Translations under genes and position numbers: made by a program | DNA from: Hydrogenophilales bacterium | Lineage (GTDB): Bacteria > Pseudomonadota > Gammaproteobacteria > Burkholderiales > Thiobacillaceae | Length of the DNA: 64,000 nt | Reading direction: 5' to 3' | Assembly: GCA_023258975.1 (NCBI GenBank) | Contig: JAHFRD010000011.1 | Location: 1-64,000 of the forward strand | In this document: one piece after another, positions 18,046 to 30,166 of the stretch | Layout: each line of letters opens with the position of its first letter | How positions within the stretch are numbered: position 1 is the first letter of the stretch | Notes under the pieces: generated by a model | Seen by the model: only the letters and a program-made list of their open reading frames with translations | Database searches by the model: none | What the model was told of the DNA's origin: nothing

Positions 18046-19328
18046 CGACGTCCAACGCCAGCCTCCAGATCGGTGGCCAGTCCATCGAACTCCCGACCAT
18101 GCGGGGCAGCCTCGGCCCCGATGTCATCGACACCCGCGCGCTGGGCGGTCAGGGCTATTTCACCTACGACCCCGGCTTTCTTTCCACCGCCAGCTGCTCC
18201 TCCAACATTACCTATATCGACGGTGACGAGGGCTTGCTCTATCACCGCGGCTACCCCATCGAACAGCTCGCGGAAAAATCGGATTTCCTGGAAACCGCCT
18301 ATCTGCTTTGGCACGGCGAGTTGCCCGATGCCGAACGGAAACGGGATTTCGACCACCTGGTCAGCCAGCACTCCATGCTGCACGACCAGATGCTGTCCCT
18401 GTTCAAGGGCTTCCGCCGCGACGCGCACCCGATGGCGGTGATGGTCTCGATCATCGGCGCGATGGCCGCGTTCTATCCGGAAAGCAGCGATGTGGCCGAC
18501 CCGCACCAGCGTGAAATCTCGATGTTCCGCCTGCTCGCCAAGGTGCCGACGGTGGCGGCCTGGTCCTACAAGTACAACAAGGGCGAACCGTTCATCTATC
18601 CGCAGAACCACCTGAGTTATGCGGAAAATTTCCTGCACATGCTGCACGCCAACCCTTGCGAGGCCTATACGCCCAACCCGGTGCTGGCGCGCGCGCTGGA
18701 TCGCATCTTCATCCTGCATGCCGACCACGAGCAGAACGCTTCCACCTCCACCGTGCGCATGGCCGGCTCCAGTTACGCCAACCCGTTCGCCTGCATCGCG
18801 GCGGGAACCGCCTGCCTGTGGGGGCCGCTGCATGGCGGCGCCAACGAGTCGGTGCTGGCGATGCTGGCGGAAATCGGCGACATCTCGCGCATTGGAGAAT
18901 TCATCGCCCGCGCCAAGGATCGCAGCTCCAGCTACCGTCTCATGGGTTTCGGCCACCGCGTCTACAAGAACATGGACCCGCGCGCCGCGATCATGCGCCA
19001 GACCTGCTACGAAGTGCTCGACGAGCTCGGCCTGCACGATGACCCGCTGTTCAAGATGGCCCTGAAAATGGAACAGATCGCCCTGGAAGACGAATACTTC
19101 ATCGCGAAGAAGCTGTATCCCAACGTCGATTTCTACTCGGGTATCGTCCTGCGCGCCCTGGGCATTCCCACCTCCATGTTCACCGCCATCTTCGCCCTGG
19201 CGCGTACCGCCGGCTGGATCGCGCAGTGGAACGAAATGATCACCACCCCCGGGCACAAGATCGCCCGCCCGCGCCAGCTCTACACCGGCCCACAACGCCG
19301 CGATTTCGTCCCGGTCGACCAGCGCTGA
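18042..19328 (+). CDS. gltA: Citrate synthase
   Basis: The 428-residue type II, NADH-regulated-type citrate synthase shows [11 protein letters not shown] near residue 264, [10 protein letters not shown] near 305 and the C-terminal [15 protein letters not shown]. It is the last gene of the succinate dehydrogenase operon and starts with an ATGA overlap with sdhE. It lacks a clear Shine-Dalgarno sequence, so it probably depends on coupling. The paralogue PrpC at 6985 is shorter and belongs to the methylcitrate cycle. Confidence 0.97.
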   Translation: MTTSNASLQIGGQSIELPTMRGSLGPDVIDTRALGGQGYFTYDPGFLSTASCSSNITYIDGDEGLLYHRGYPIEQLAEKSDFLETAYLLWHGELPDAERKRDFDHLVSQHSMLHDQMLSLFKGFRRDAHPMAVMVSIIGAMAAFYPESSDVADPHQREISMFRLLAKVPTVAAWSYKYNKGEPFIYPQNHLSYAENFLHMLHANPCEAYTPNPVLARALDRIFILHADHEQNASTSTVRMAGSSYANPFACIAAGTACLWGPLHGGANESVLAMLAEIGDISRIGEFIARAKDRSSSYRLMGFGHRVYKNMDPRAAIMRQTCYEVLDELGLHDDPLFKMALKMEQIALEDEYFIAKKLYPNVDFYSGIVLRALGIPTSMFTAIFALARTAGWIAQWNEMITTPGHKIARPRQLYTGPQRRDFVPVDQR

Positions 19329-19439
19329 AGGGGGAAAACCCCTTATGTTGCAGTGCAATGTTGCGGCCGGGCGACTCCTCCACGGATAGTTTTTCCCGCT
19401 AGTGAGATGACGATTGTCCGGCGTCAAGGAATATTAGAA

Positions 19440-19551
19440 GATGCTTATGACGCTGGCGCTAACGCTTACCTCCCTGAGCGTTGTCAGTGTCGTCTCCTCC
19501 ATCCTCCTTCCAAGGTGGATTTAGCCCGGTCGCCCGACCGGGCTTTTTTTT
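19440..19551 (+). ncRNA. Candidate small RNA at the 3' end of the sdh-gltA operon
   Basis: The 380-bp gap after gltA has no convincing gene but ends in a strong terminator. Before it lie a stem-loop (arms AACGCT / AGCGTT, loop exposing CCTCC at 19469-19473) and a single-stranded-looking pyrimidine tract with two more CCTCC motifs (19494-19510). Such anti-Shine-Dalgarno loops plus a terminator are typical of Hfq-type regulatory RNAs. Positions 19497-19506 are exactly complementary to the sdhC ribosome-binding region. The 5' end is a guess: it may be transcribed on its own or cut from the operon mRNA. Confidence 0.55.
19524..19551 (+). terminator. Rho-independent terminator of sdh-gltA / candidate sRNA
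   Basis: A 9-bp GC-rich stem (GCCCGGTCG, 2-nt loop, CGACCGGGC) is followed directly by eight T. A weaker hairpin (GGGG-GAAAA-CCCC) lies immediately after the gltA stop. Confidence 0.93.
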
Positions 19552-19660
19552 GGGCGCCGCCAACCGAGGTGAATCGGATGTGGCGCTTTTCGAAAGCGGG
19601 GGGGGCGTTCCATCTTGGATGGGGTCGTAACCAGCTATCCCGTCCGGGGCGCACCAATGC

Positions 19661-19688
19661 AAACGGGCCGGCATGAGCCGGCCCGTTT
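19661..19688 (-). terminator. Likely terminator of hppA
   Basis: A perfect 12-bp inverted repeat (AAACGGGCCGGC, 4-nt loop) lies about 20 bp past the hppA stop. On the minus strand the stem ends in TTT. The T-run is short, so efficiency is uncertain. Sequence between this and the plus-strand terminator at 19551 shows nothing else. Confidence 0.6.
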
Positions 19689-19710
19689 CACTTGCTGGTG
19701 CAGCTCAAAA

Positions 19711-21747
<2,037 letters not shown>

Positions 21748-21897
21748 CGCTTCATCTCCTAGAAAGACACCAAATTACATTTGAGAAAACCGTCGCACCG
21801 CACAGGGCTCCCCCCGCTGTGGGACTTCCGTTTTGCCTGGCTTGAGCCAGGTCTCGATTTAAAAATCGGTTCGCCGCCCCGAAGGCCGGCGAAAAAA

Positions 21898-22116
21898 CTA
21901 CATCTCCTTGCCCAGCGCCAGACCACCCTCGAAGCGCGTACCGCGCTCGAAGCCGAAAATCTGCTCCAGATGCAATTCCTGGATCAGCCCATCCACCGCC
22001 GCCTGGCCATATTCCTTCCGGACTTCGGAAAGAATCAGTTTGGCCGAGTTGGCGTTGTAGAAACCGCCGAAATCGGCTTGCACTTTCAGCAGTTCGCGGG
22101 CGCGGGTGAGGGTCAT
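21898..22116 (-). CDS. Small hypothetical protein downstream of pfp
   Basis: The 72-residue protein begins MTLTRARELLKVQADFGGFY and continues NANSAKLILSEVRKEYG. It looks soluble and mixed alpha-helical, with no recognised motif. It follows pfp by 57 bp on the same strand. Position and plausible codon usage support a real gene, but the function is unknown. A hairpin with arms TTCGCCG / CGGCGAA lies just after its stop and may end transcription. Confidence 0.6.
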   Translation of the reverse strand: MTLTRARELLKVQADFGGFYNANSAKLILSEVRKEYGQAAVDGLIQELHLEQIFGFERGTRFEGGLALGKEM

Positions 22117-22173
22117 GGGAGGGCGAATGTAATCAAGAGCGCGGGTCTGGAAAACCCATGCTCTTGATATTGG

Positions 22174-23427
22174 TTAAAGCTTGAATTCCGGCAGCTTCTT
22201 CGCCACCGCCTGGTTCTTCAGGGTGACGTACTTGGGCAGGCCGTTTTCGTAAGTCGGATAGTCCTCGCCCTGGATCAGGCCGGACAGGTAGTTGCGGCAC
22301 TTGTCGGTGATGCCGTAGCCATCCTCGCTGATGAAGTCACGCGGCATGAATTTCTCGACGTTGGCCACGTCCTTCAGTTCGGCGGCGCCGATTTCCCACT
22401 GGTAGGGGGTGTCGGACAGGCGCACCACGGTGGGCATCACCGAGTTGCGGCCGGCCAGGGCCAGGTTGACGGCGGCTTCGCCCAGGGCATAAGCCTGCTC
22501 GACGTCGGTCTTCGAGGCGACGTGGCGGGCGGCGCGTTGCAGGTAGTCGGCCACGGCCCAATGGAACTTGTAGCCCAGCGCGTCCTTGATCATGTTGGCG
22601 ACCACCGGCGCGGCGCCGCCCAACTGGGCGTGGCCGAAGGCGTCACGGGTGCCCTGTTCGGCGAGGAACTTGCCGTCCGGGTAATGGCAGCCTTCGGAGA
22701 CGACGATGGTGCAGAAGCCGTGCTCTTTCACGTTGGCATCGACCTTGGCGAGGAACTTGGCCTGATCGAACTCGATTTCCGGGAACAGGATCACGACCGG
22801 AATGCCCTGGTCGGCGACCAGACCGCCGGCGGCGGCGATCCAGCCGGCGTGGCGGCCCATCACTTCGACCACGAAGATCTTGGTGGAGGTCTTGGCCATC
22901 GACTTCACGTCGAACGAGGCTTCCAGGGTGGAGACGGCGATGTATTTGGCGACGGAGCCGAAGCCGGGGCAGCAGTCGGTGATGGGCAAGTCGTTGTCCA
23001 CGGTCTTGGGCACGTGGATGGCCTGGATGGGATAGCCCATCGCCTCGGACAGTTGCGAGACCTTGAAGCAGGTGTCGGCGGAGTCGCCGCCGCCGTTGTA
23101 GAAGAAGTAGCCGATGTCGTGGGCCTTGAAGATCTCGATCAGGCGCTCGTATTCGCGCTTGTTGGCTTCCAGGCTTTTCAGCTTGAAGCGGCAGGAGCCG
23201 AAGGCGCCGGAGGGGGTGGAACGCAGCGCGGCGATGTCGGCGTCGGATTCGGCGGCGGTGTCGATCAGGTCCTCGGTCAGGGCGCCGATGATGCCGTTGC
23301 GGCCGGCGTAGACGGTGCCGATCTGGTCGGCGTGCTTGCGCGCGGTTTCGATGACGCCGCAGGCGGAGGCGTTGATGACGGCGGTGACACCACCGGATTG
23401 TGCGTAAAAGGCGTTTTTCTTGGTCAT
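22174..23427 (-). CDS. pfp: Pyrophosphate-dependent 6-phosphofructokinase
   Basis: The 417-residue enzyme phosphorylates fructose-6-phosphate with PPi, reversibly. The phosphate-donor loop GGGDSADTC near residue 100 and the PKTVDNDLP motif near 130 carry the aspartate and lysine that distinguish PPi-PFK from ATP-PFK, which has PGTIDND. MGRHAGW near 180 is the fructose-phosphate site. The start at 23427 is chosen because GGAG lies four bases upstream; an in-frame ATG 12 bases earlier lacks this. Confidence 0.95.
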   Translation of the reverse strand: MTKKNAFYAQSGGVTAVINASACGVIETARKHADQIGTVYAGRNGIIGALTEDLIDTAAESDADIAALRSTPSGAFGSCRFKLKSLEANKREYERLIEIFKAHDIGYFFYNGGGDSADTCFKVSQLSEAMGYPIQAIHVPKTVDNDLPITDCCPGFGSVAKYIAVSTLEASFDVKSMAKTSTKIFVVEVMGRHAGWIAAAGGLVADQGIPVVILFPEIEFDQAKFLAKVDANVKEHGFCTIVVSEGCHYPDGKFLAEQGTRDAFGHAQLGGAAPVVANMIKDALGYKFHWAVADYLQRAARHVASKTDVEQAYALGEAAVNLALAGRNSVMPTVVRLSDTPYQWEIGAAELKDVANVEKFMPRDFISEDGYGITDKCRNYLSGLIQGEDYPTYENGLPKYVTLKNQAVAKKLPEFKL

Positions 23428-23470
23428 GGAACTCTCCATTTTCGTAGGGTGCGCGCGGCGCGGCGTTGAT

Positions 23471-23833
23471 TTAGCGGGGGCCCGATTCCGCAGCGCGCCT
23501 GGCGTGGGCGTCTTCCTGCACCTTGAGCAAGGTAATCAGGCAATCACCGAGGTTGTCGTACTCTTCCTGGCCGGTGCCGAAACGGTCTTTCACGGAATAG
23601 AAGAACATGGCCCGGTAAGTCGCCAGCCCGGTTCTGGACAGCACGAACGCGCAGCCATCCTCTTTCCAGTACAGCGCCGGGCAAAGCGCGAGTTCCCGGT
23701 CTCCCTGCGAGAGACGGACTTCCGTCTCCACTTCCTGAACCTCGATCTCCTTGCCGAAACGTTCCTTCAGATAGGCATGCGTCAGCGCCAGATCGGATTC
23801 GGAGAAGCCGGGAATACTCGCGGGAATGCTCAT
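23471..23833 (-). CDS. Hypothetical protein between adk and pfp
   Basis: The 120-residue soluble protein has an alternating charged and hydrophobic pattern (ERFGKEIEVQEVETEVRLSQ), two cysteines in its central and distal parts, and a helical C-terminus. It lies 6 bp after adk and about 40 bp before pfp, so it is probably part of an adk-pfp operon. No family was recognised. Confidence 0.65.
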   Translation of the reverse strand: MSIPASIPGFSESDLALTHAYLKERFGKEIEVQEVETEVRLSQGDRELALCPALYWKEDGCAFVLSRTGLATYRAMFFYSVKDRFGTGQEEYDNLGDCLITLLKVQEDAHARRAAESGPR

Positions 23834-23839
23834 GCCTGC

Positions 23840-24808
<969 letters not shown>

Positions 24809-25585
24809 TCAGAAGTGGTTTTCGGCGTGGAACAGCGCGCGCACTTTCTCCAGATCCTCCGGCGTATCCACTCCCGGCGGCAACGCCTGGCCGGCCTTGA
24901 TCACCATGATGCGGTGGCCGTGCCAGAGCGCGCGCAGTTGCTCCAGGGATTCAAATTCCTCGATCGCCGGCCGGGGCAGGGCGGGATAAGCCTTGAGGAA
25001 ACCGACGCGGTAGGCGTAGAGGCCGATGTGGCGGGCGACGGGAAGGCGATCCGGGAGCGAGGGAGTGGGGTTTCCGGCCCAGGCATCCCTGGCCCAGGGG
25101 ATGGGCGCGCGCGAAAAGTAGAGGGCGTAGCCATCCTTGTCGGTGACCACTTTCACCACGTTGGGGTTGAACACCTCGGCCGCGTCGTGGATGCGGTGGC
25201 AGACGGTGGACATGGCGGCGTCCGGGTGGGCGAACAGGGCCATCGCCACGGCATGAATCAGCGTCGGGTCGATCAGCGGTTCGTCGCCCTGCACGTTGAC
25301 CACCACGGCATCGTCCGGCCAGCCCAGCCGTTCCGCCACTTCCGCCAGGCGGTCGCTGCCGGAGGCGCAATCGGGCGAGGTCATCACGGCCGGGAAGCCG
25401 TGCGCCACCACCGCCTCGGCGACGTCCTCGTGATCCGTCGCCACCCATACCCCGGCCGCGCCGCTGGCGGCCGCGCGTTCGGCCACTCGCGCCACCATCG
25501 GTTTGCCGTGGATGTCGGCGAGGGGTTTGCCGGGCAGGCGGGTGGAGGCGTAACGGGCGGGAATGACGGCGAAGAAGGCGGACAT
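24809..25585 (-). CDS. kdsB: 3-deoxy-manno-octulosonate cytidylyltransferase
   Basis: The 258-residue enzyme activates KDO as CMP-KDO for lipopolysaccharide inner core, which implies a Gram-negative envelope. [16 protein letters not shown] at the N-terminus, [11 protein letters not shown] near residue 95 and HIGLYAYR near 180 are diagnostic. The start at 25585 ([11 protein letters not shown]) is used; the frame extends upstream without family resemblance. Confidence 0.95.
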   Translation of the reverse strand: MSAFFAVIPARYASTRLPGKPLADIHGKPMVARVAERAAASGAAGVWVATDHEDVAEAVVAHGFPAVMTSPDCASGSDRLAEVAERLGWPDDAVVVNVQGDEPLIDPTLIHAVAMALFAHPDAAMSTVCHRIHDAAEVFNPNVVKVVTDKDGYALYFSRAPIPWARDAWAGNPTPSLPDRLPVARHIGLYAYRVGFLKAYPALPRPAIEEFESLEQLRALWHGHRIMVIKAGQALPPGVDTPEDLEKVRALFHAENHF

Positions 25586-25686
25586 GGCTGACGGGCGGGA
25601 AAAGCGACGGGTCATTGTACGGGCAGCATTCACCGCGCTTAACCATTGAATCGGCTCAAGTTTTGCCGGCGGCGGCCGATAAGGCG

Positions 25687-26919
25687 ATGACTCGTTACCC
25701 CGACCGGCCTTCCATTGCCATGAATTCTCAGTTGCCACGCCGCATGACCCGCCAATTGCTGGCCGGGTTCGCGCTGCTCATCGTGCTGATGGGCGGCCTG
25801 ATCGGCCACGCGGTGTGGCAGATCGGCGATCTCAAGGAACGCATGGGCGACATCGTCGAACTGCGCAACCGCAAGATTCAACTCGCCACCGATTTGCAGG
25901 AAGCCTCCTACAACCGCCATAACGCCCTGGTCTATCAGGCCGTGTCGCGCGACGCTTTCGAGCGTGACGACAATTTCCAGCAATACATCAAGTGGGGCTA
26001 CCAGGTGGGCCTGGCGCGCAGCACCTTGAAGACCCTGCCGCTGGACGATTTCGAGCGCGCCAACCTGCTGCGGCAGGATCGCCTGGTGGCCCATATCATT
26101 GATGAGCAGGAGATCATCAGCGATCTGGCTGCGCGCGGGGTGATGGAAGAAGCCCTGGCCAGGCTGGCGGCGGATCTTCGCCCGCTCAACCTGGCCTACA
26201 CCGAGATCGTCGAAGCCTTGCGCCGGCATGAACGCGACCTCATCCGCGTCGCGCTGGAGGAGACGCAACAGGCGACCCAGCATGCCATCAGCCTGCATCT
26301 CGTCCTGGGTGGCGTCCTGATCCTGCTGGCACTGCTGATCTCCGAAACCACTCGGCGCCTGCTGCGGCGCCATGCCCTGACCATCTTCGACCAGATGCAC
26401 CAACTGGAACAGGCGGGAACCTGGCTCGAACACGAGGCCACGCATGACCCGCTGACCGGCCTGGCGAACCGTGCGCTGTTCTATCGCCGCATGGAGGAGG
26501 CCATCGCGCACGCGGCGGAAGAGCAATTCTCGCTGGCCGTGATGTATATCGACCTGGACGATTTCAAACAGGTCAACGACGTGCATGGCCACGCCGCCGG
26601 CGACGCCCTGCTGCGCGCGGTGGCGGATCGTTTGCACCATGTGGTACGGATTGCCGACACGGCGGCGCGCCTGGGGGGCGATGAATTCGCCCTGTTGTTC
26701 GTCGGCGTTCAGGAAACCGGAGAATGCCCGCCTCTTTGCGCCAAGGTGGAAAAAGCGGTCGGCCAGCCGGTGGAGGTCGATGGCCTGAAACTGCTGCCCG
26801 CGTGCAGCATCGGCTACGCCATCTATCCACGCGACGGCGACACCCTGGATAGCCTGCTCACTGCGGCGGATGCCCGGATGTATCAGGTCAAGCGGGCGAG
26901 GAAGGAAAAGCGCGCGTAG
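25687..26919 (+). CDS. Membrane-anchored diguanylate cyclase
   Basis: The 410-residue protein has one membrane helix near residues 25-45 ([17 protein letters not shown]) and a periplasmic four-helix-bundle-like sensor. A second helix lies near 210-230 ([16 protein letters not shown]), and a cytoplasmic GGDEF domain has the intact signature [11 protein letters not shown] and [14 protein letters not shown]. It should make c-di-GMP in response to an external signal. An alternative ATG at 25720 is possible; neither start has a strong ribosome-binding site. The TAG stop lies within a REP-B element. Confidence 0.88.
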   Translation: MTRYPDRPSIAMNSQLPRRMTRQLLAGFALLIVLMGGLIGHAVWQIGDLKERMGDIVELRNRKIQLATDLQEASYNRHNALVYQAVSRDAFERDDNFQQYIKWGYQVGLARSTLKTLPLDDFERANLLRQDRLVAHIIDEQEIISDLAARGVMEEALARLAADLRPLNLAYTEIVEALRRHERDLIRVALEETQQATQHAISLHLVLGGVLILLALLISETTRRLLRRHALTIFDQMHQLEQAGTWLEHEATHDPLTGLANRALFYRRMEEAIAHAAEEQFSLAVMYIDLDDFKQVNDVHGHAAGDALLRAVADRLHHVVRIADTAARLGGDEFALLFVGVQETGECPPLCAKVEKAVGQPVEVDGLKLLPACSIGYAIYPRDGDTLDSLLTAADARMYQVKRARKEKRA

Positions 26920-26970
26920 GAGCGGGCTTGCCCGCGATAGCCAGCGTGAATCGCGGGCAAGCCCGCTCCC
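26916..26970. repeat. REP-B inverted pair overlapping a diguanylate cyclase stop
   Basis: GTAGGAGCGGGCTTGCCC and its inverted partner flank a 14-bp spacer. The first bases of the element form the TAG stop (26917-26919) of the diguanylate cyclase. The REP-B core matches the repeat type widespread in Pseudomonas. Confidence 0.9.
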
Positions 26971-26976
26971 GCCTCG

Positions 26977-27693
26977 TTACGCCGCGCTACCCAGCACCAG
27001 CGCCAGCAGCAACCCGGTTTCCACCCATTCCACTCCAGCGCCCAGAGCGTCGCCGGTCATGCCACCCAGGCGCGCCAGCAGCCAGGCGCGCCAGCCGAGG
27101 ATCAACAGCGGCGCGGCGAGCAGGGCGGGGGCCGGGAGACTCGCGGCGGCCAGCGGCGCGACCCACAACCACACGCCGCTTATCCCGACCCGCCAGGCAA
27201 AACGTTCCCCCAGCCCCGGCTTGAGGGAAGGCAGCCGCGCCCAGAGCAGGGTGCCCAGGCGCGCCCAGGCGGGAATCAGGATCAGCGGCCAGATCGTGCC
27301 GGACTTGGCGAGCAGCATCAGCAACACCAGCTTGCTCAGGAGTTGCACCCCCAGCGCGGTGACGCCGAACACGCCCAGATGCGGGTCGGCCAGTACCGCC
27401 AGCAGGCGATCCTTGTCGCCATGCGAAGCACCCAGGGCATCGGCCAGATCGGCCAGGCCATCCAGATGTAGGGCGCCAGTCAGGCCGATCCAGGCGAGCA
27501 GGCCGAACAGGGCGCCCAGCCAGGGATCGACCCGCGTGCCCAACCACACCGCCGCCGCGATCAGCACGCCCAGCAACAGCCCCACCAGGGGAAACCAGAT
27601 CGCCGCGCGCGCCAGTGCTTCCGGCTGGTAATCCGGCAGCGCGGGTGTCGGCAGCCGGGTGAGAAATTGAACGGCGAGAATCAGGCCGCGCAT
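26977..27693 (-). CDS. cobS: Adenosylcobinamide-GDP ribazoletransferase
   Basis: The 238-residue polytopic membrane enzyme joins alpha-ribazole to adenosylcobinamide-GDP. The metal-binding segment GALHLDGLADLADALG near residue 60 is characteristic. It is the last gene of the cobU-cobT-cobC-cobS block and overlaps cobC by 13 bp. Confidence 0.93.
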   Translation of the reverse strand: MRGLILAVQFLTRLPTPALPDYQPEALARAAIWFPLVGLLLGVLIAAAVWLGTRVDPWLGALFGLLAWIGLTGALHLDGLADLADALGASHGDKDRLLAVLADPHLGVFGVTALGVQLLSKLVLLMLLAKSGTIWPLILIPAWARLGTLLWARLPSLKPGLGERFAWRVGISGVWLWVAPLAAASLPAPALLAAPLLILGWRAWLLARLGGMTGDALGAGVEWVETGLLLALVLGSAA

Positions 27694-28349
27694 GAATTCA
27701 GCGACAACAGGATGGGCGCCTCGCCGGCCAGAATCGAAACCCGGAAATGCGCGGCCTCCGGCAGGGCCACGCGGTAAATGTGGGAGGCGGGCAGGCCGAG
27801 CAGTTCGATCAGCAACGCGCGCATTACCCCGGCATGGGTCACCAGCAGGCGGTGGCCGCCACCTGCTCCGTTCAGCCATTCCTCCCAGCCGGCGCGCGCG
27901 CGCCGGCGCACCTGGGTCAGCGTCTCGCCGCCGGGCGCGGCCACCGTGCCGGCGGAGGCGCGGAACAGCGGGTGTTCGAGCGGGTCGCGGCTGGCCGCTT
28001 CTTCCGGCGTGAGGCCCTCCCATTCACCGAAGGCCATTTCCTGAAAAGCCGGGAAGACCTGGAGGAGCGCGCCTTGCCGCTCCGCCAGTCGTTGCGCGAA
28101 CGCCCGGCAGCGCCGCAAGGGCGAGGTGGCGATGTGGGAGGGGGTAATGTGGGAGAGGGCGATGTGGGAGCGGGCTTGCCCGCGATTGCCGGCATAAATC
28201 GCGGGCAAGCCCGCTCCCACAACAGCCTCCATCTGCCGCCAGCCGAGTTCCGATAGTGGATCATCCTGGCGGCCGCGATAGACGAACGGGCGCCCCTCGA
28301 CGGCGCCGTGGCGCAGCACGGTGACGAGGGTGGCGCCTTCAATTTCCAT
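27681..28349 (-). CDS. cobC: Alpha-ribazole-phosphatase / histidine phosphatase, with in-frame REP-B insert
   Basis: The 222-residue histidine phosphatase has the catalytic VLRHGAVEG near residue 12, SPLRRC near 78, a FGEWEG motif and a late LLVTHAGV histidine. It dephosphorylates alpha-ribazole-5'-phosphate or adenosylcobalamin phosphate in nucleotide-loop assembly. Residues 44-76 ([19 protein letters not shown], then repeated SHI units) come from a REP-B pair and three 15-bp repeats, placed between the first helix and the SPLRRC strand. The frame is open throughout, so the product carries a foreign loop of about 30 residues. The start at 28349 is used; a GTG at 28364 is possible. Confidence 0.88.
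   Translation of the reverse strand: MEIEGATLVTVLRHGAVEGRPFVYRGRQDDPLSELGWRQMEAVVGAGLPAIYAGNRGQARSHIALSHITPSHIATSPLRRCRAFAQRLAERQGALLQVFPAFQEMAFGEWEGLTPEEAASRDPLEHPLFRASAGTVAAPGGETLTQVRRRARAGWEEWLNGAGGGHRLLVTHAGVMRALLIELLGLPASHIYRVALPEAAHFRVSILAGEAPILLSLNSCAA
28132..28220. repeat. REP-B pair plus 15-bp tandem repeats inside cobC
   Basis: A complete REP-B inverted pair (28164-28220) abuts head-to-tail ATGTGGGAG-containing 15-bp units (28132-28161). All of it is in frame with cobC. The tandem units look like repeated copies of the REP edge. Confidence 0.9.
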
Positions 28350-29409
28350 CGCTTTTTCCACCACTCACCCCCGCTTCCGCGAAGGTGGCCATGCCGCCGT
28401 GCAATTCGCAGGCCAGACGCAGCAGCGGCAGCGCCATCGCCGCGCCGCTGCCCTCGCCCAGGCGCATTTCCAGCCGCAGCAGCGGCTCGGCGTCCAGAGC
28501 GGCGAGCAGGAGGGCGTGGCCGGGTTCCGCCGAGGCGTGGGCGAACAGCAACCAGTCGCGCGCGCCGGGGTTCATGCGGCAGGCCGCCAGAGCGGCGGCG
28601 GTGGTGATGAAACCATCCACCAGTACCGGCAGACCCTGTTGCGCGCAGGCGATGTAAGCGCCCGCCAGCGCGGCGATCTCGAAGCCGCCAAGACAGCGCA
28701 GGGCCTCGCTTCCAGGGGGGGAGGGGAGAAAGCCGTGCAGCGCCAGCGCCCGGTCGATCACTTCCGCCTTGTGGCTCACTCCGCCGGCGTCCAGACCGGT
28801 TCCCGGCCCCGCCAGGTCGCGTCCCGGCAGGCCGAGCAGGGCGCAGGACAGGGCCGCCGCCGCCGTGGTGTTGCCGATGCCCATCTCGCCGCCGATGAAC
28901 AGGTCGCCGCCGCTGGCCAGGGCGCGTTCCACCGCGTCGCGGCCCAGCGCCAGGCAATGCGCCAGTTGCGCCTCGCTCATCGCCGGTTCCTGGCAGAAAT
29001 TGGCGCTGCCGTCACCAGCCTTGGCCCACAACACGCCGGGCAGGGGCGCCGGCGCCAGGGTGCCGACGTCGATCACTTCCAGCGGGACGCCGGCCGCGCG
29101 CGCCAGCACGGAAATCGCCGCGCCGCCGTTGACGAAGTTGGCCAGCATCTGTTGCGTGACGGCCTGGGGAAAGGCCGAAACGCCTTCCGCCACAATGCCG
29201 TGGTCGCCCGCGAAGATGGAAATCCAGGGCCGCTCGATGCGCGGCTTTTCCCGTCCCCGCATGGCCGCCAGTTCGATCACGACCTGTTCCAGGCGGCCGA
29301 GGCTGCCGGGTGGCTTGGTCAGGCTGTCCTGGCGCAGGCGGGCGGCGGCGCGGGCGGTTTCGTTCAACGGCAGGGTCGGGTTTTGAGTATTGAAGTTGGA
29401 GTGGGGCAT
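28339..29409 (-). CDS. cobT: Nicotinate-nucleotide--dimethylbenzimidazole phosphoribosyltransferase
   Basis: The 356-residue enzyme makes alpha-ribazole-phosphate from dimethylbenzimidazole, the product of BluB (41555). [10 protein letters not shown] near residue 33, [13 protein letters not shown] near 65, [13 protein letters not shown] near 170 and the catalytic-glutamate tail [14 protein letters not shown] near 318 are intact. The start at 29409 is used; the upstream frame only translates REP sequence. Confidence 0.95.
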   Translation of the reverse strand: MPHSNFNTQNPTLPLNETARAAARLRQDSLTKPPGSLGRLEQVVIELAAMRGREKPRIERPWISIFAGDHGIVAEGVSAFPQAVTQQMLANFVNGGAAISVLARAAGVPLEVIDVGTLAPAPLPGVLWAKAGDGSANFCQEPAMSEAQLAHCLALGRDAVERALASGGDLFIGGEMGIGNTTAAAALSCALLGLPGRDLAGPGTGLDAGGVSHKAEVIDRALALHGFLPSPPGSEALRCLGGFEIAALAGAYIACAQQGLPVLVDGFITTAAALAACRMNPGARDWLLFAHASAEPGHALLLAALDAEPLLRLEMRLGEGSGAAMALPLLRLACELHGGMATFAEAGVSGGKSDGN

Positions 29410-29436
29410 GGTTTCTTTAGGTGGCGGAATTGTGTC

Positions 29437-29499
29437 GTGGGAGCGGGCTTGCCCGCGAAATGGCGGTGCGCTGCTTATCGCGGGCAAGCCCGCTCCTAC
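29437..29499. repeat. REP-B inverted pair between cobU and cobT
   Basis: Two arms with core GAGCGGGCTTGCCCGC in opposite orientation, about 20 bp apart, occupy the gap between cobU and cobT. Confidence 0.9.
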
Positions 29500-29519
29500 G
29501 TTGAGGTCAACAGGGGTGG

Positions 29520-30026
29520 TCATTTCAGTTTCAGCGGCAGGCCGGCGGCGACAAAGGTAACGGATTCGGCCAGGCGGGCGATGTCCTGGTTCAGCCAGCC
29601 GGCCTCGTCCACGAAGCGGCGGCTGAGTTCGCCCAGCGGAATCACGCCGAGGCCGACTTCGTTGGCGACCAGCAGGATTTCGCCGGGCAGGGCCGGCAGG
29701 GTTTCCAGCAGGGCGGCGCGCTCGCGGGTGAACGTCTCCTCGCCGGCTTCCAGCAGGTTCATCAGCCATAACGTCAGACAATCCACCAAAACGAAACGCC
29801 CTTCGCCCGAGGCCGCTTGCAAGGCCGTCGTCAGATACAAGGGCTGTTCCACGGTGCGCCAGTGGCTGGGGCGTTCCGCCCGATGCCGGGCGATGCGCGC
29901 CGCCATCTCGGCGTCGCGCGCCTCGCCGGTGGCGATCACGGTCACCGCCAGGCCGCCGGCCAAAGCCAACTCCTGCGCGTGGCGGCTCTTGCCGGAACGG
30001 GCACCGCCGAGGATCAGGGTGAGCAT
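29520..30026 (-). CDS. cobU: Adenosylcobinamide kinase / cobinamide-phosphate guanylyltransferase
   Basis: The 168-residue bifunctional enzyme activates adenosylcobinamide to its GDP form. [15 protein letters not shown] is the P-loop. The [11 protein letters not shown] segment contains the guanylylated histidine, and [12 protein letters not shown] and [11 protein letters not shown] are family motifs. It is flanked on both sides by REP-B pairs. Confidence 0.95.
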   Translation of the reverse strand: MLTLILGGARSGKSRHAQELALAGGLAVTVIATGEARDAEMAARIARHRAERPSHWRTVEQPLYLTTALQAASGEGRFVLVDCLTLWLMNLLEAGEETFTRERAALLETLPALPGEILLVANEVGLGVIPLGELSRRFVDEAGWLNQDIARLAESVTFVAAGLPLKLK

Positions 30027-30050
30027 GGGGCTTTATGGACGCGAGTTGTC

Positions 30051-30156
30051 GTAGGAGCGGGCTTGCCCGCGATAGGGCGGTGCCGTGCTTATCGCGGGCA
30101 AGCCCGCTCCTACGGCACAGAGGCAAGTACAGGCCGGCGAGGACGCCGGCGCTACA
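30051..30156. repeat. REP-B pair followed by a REP-A copy between the helicase gene and cobU
   Basis: A REP-B inverted pair spans 30051-30113. A REP-A half (GCCGGCGAGGACGCCGGCGC and on to TACA) spans 30133-30156. Together they fill the 140-bp gap, a composite of two repeat families. Confidence 0.88.
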
Positions 30157-30166
30157 TTTTTCATCC

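Noticed and set aside
29410-30126. N-terminal extension of cobT through the REP and cobU regions
   Set aside because: The open frame merely reads through cobU in another frame and a REP-B element; the family start is the ATG at 29409.
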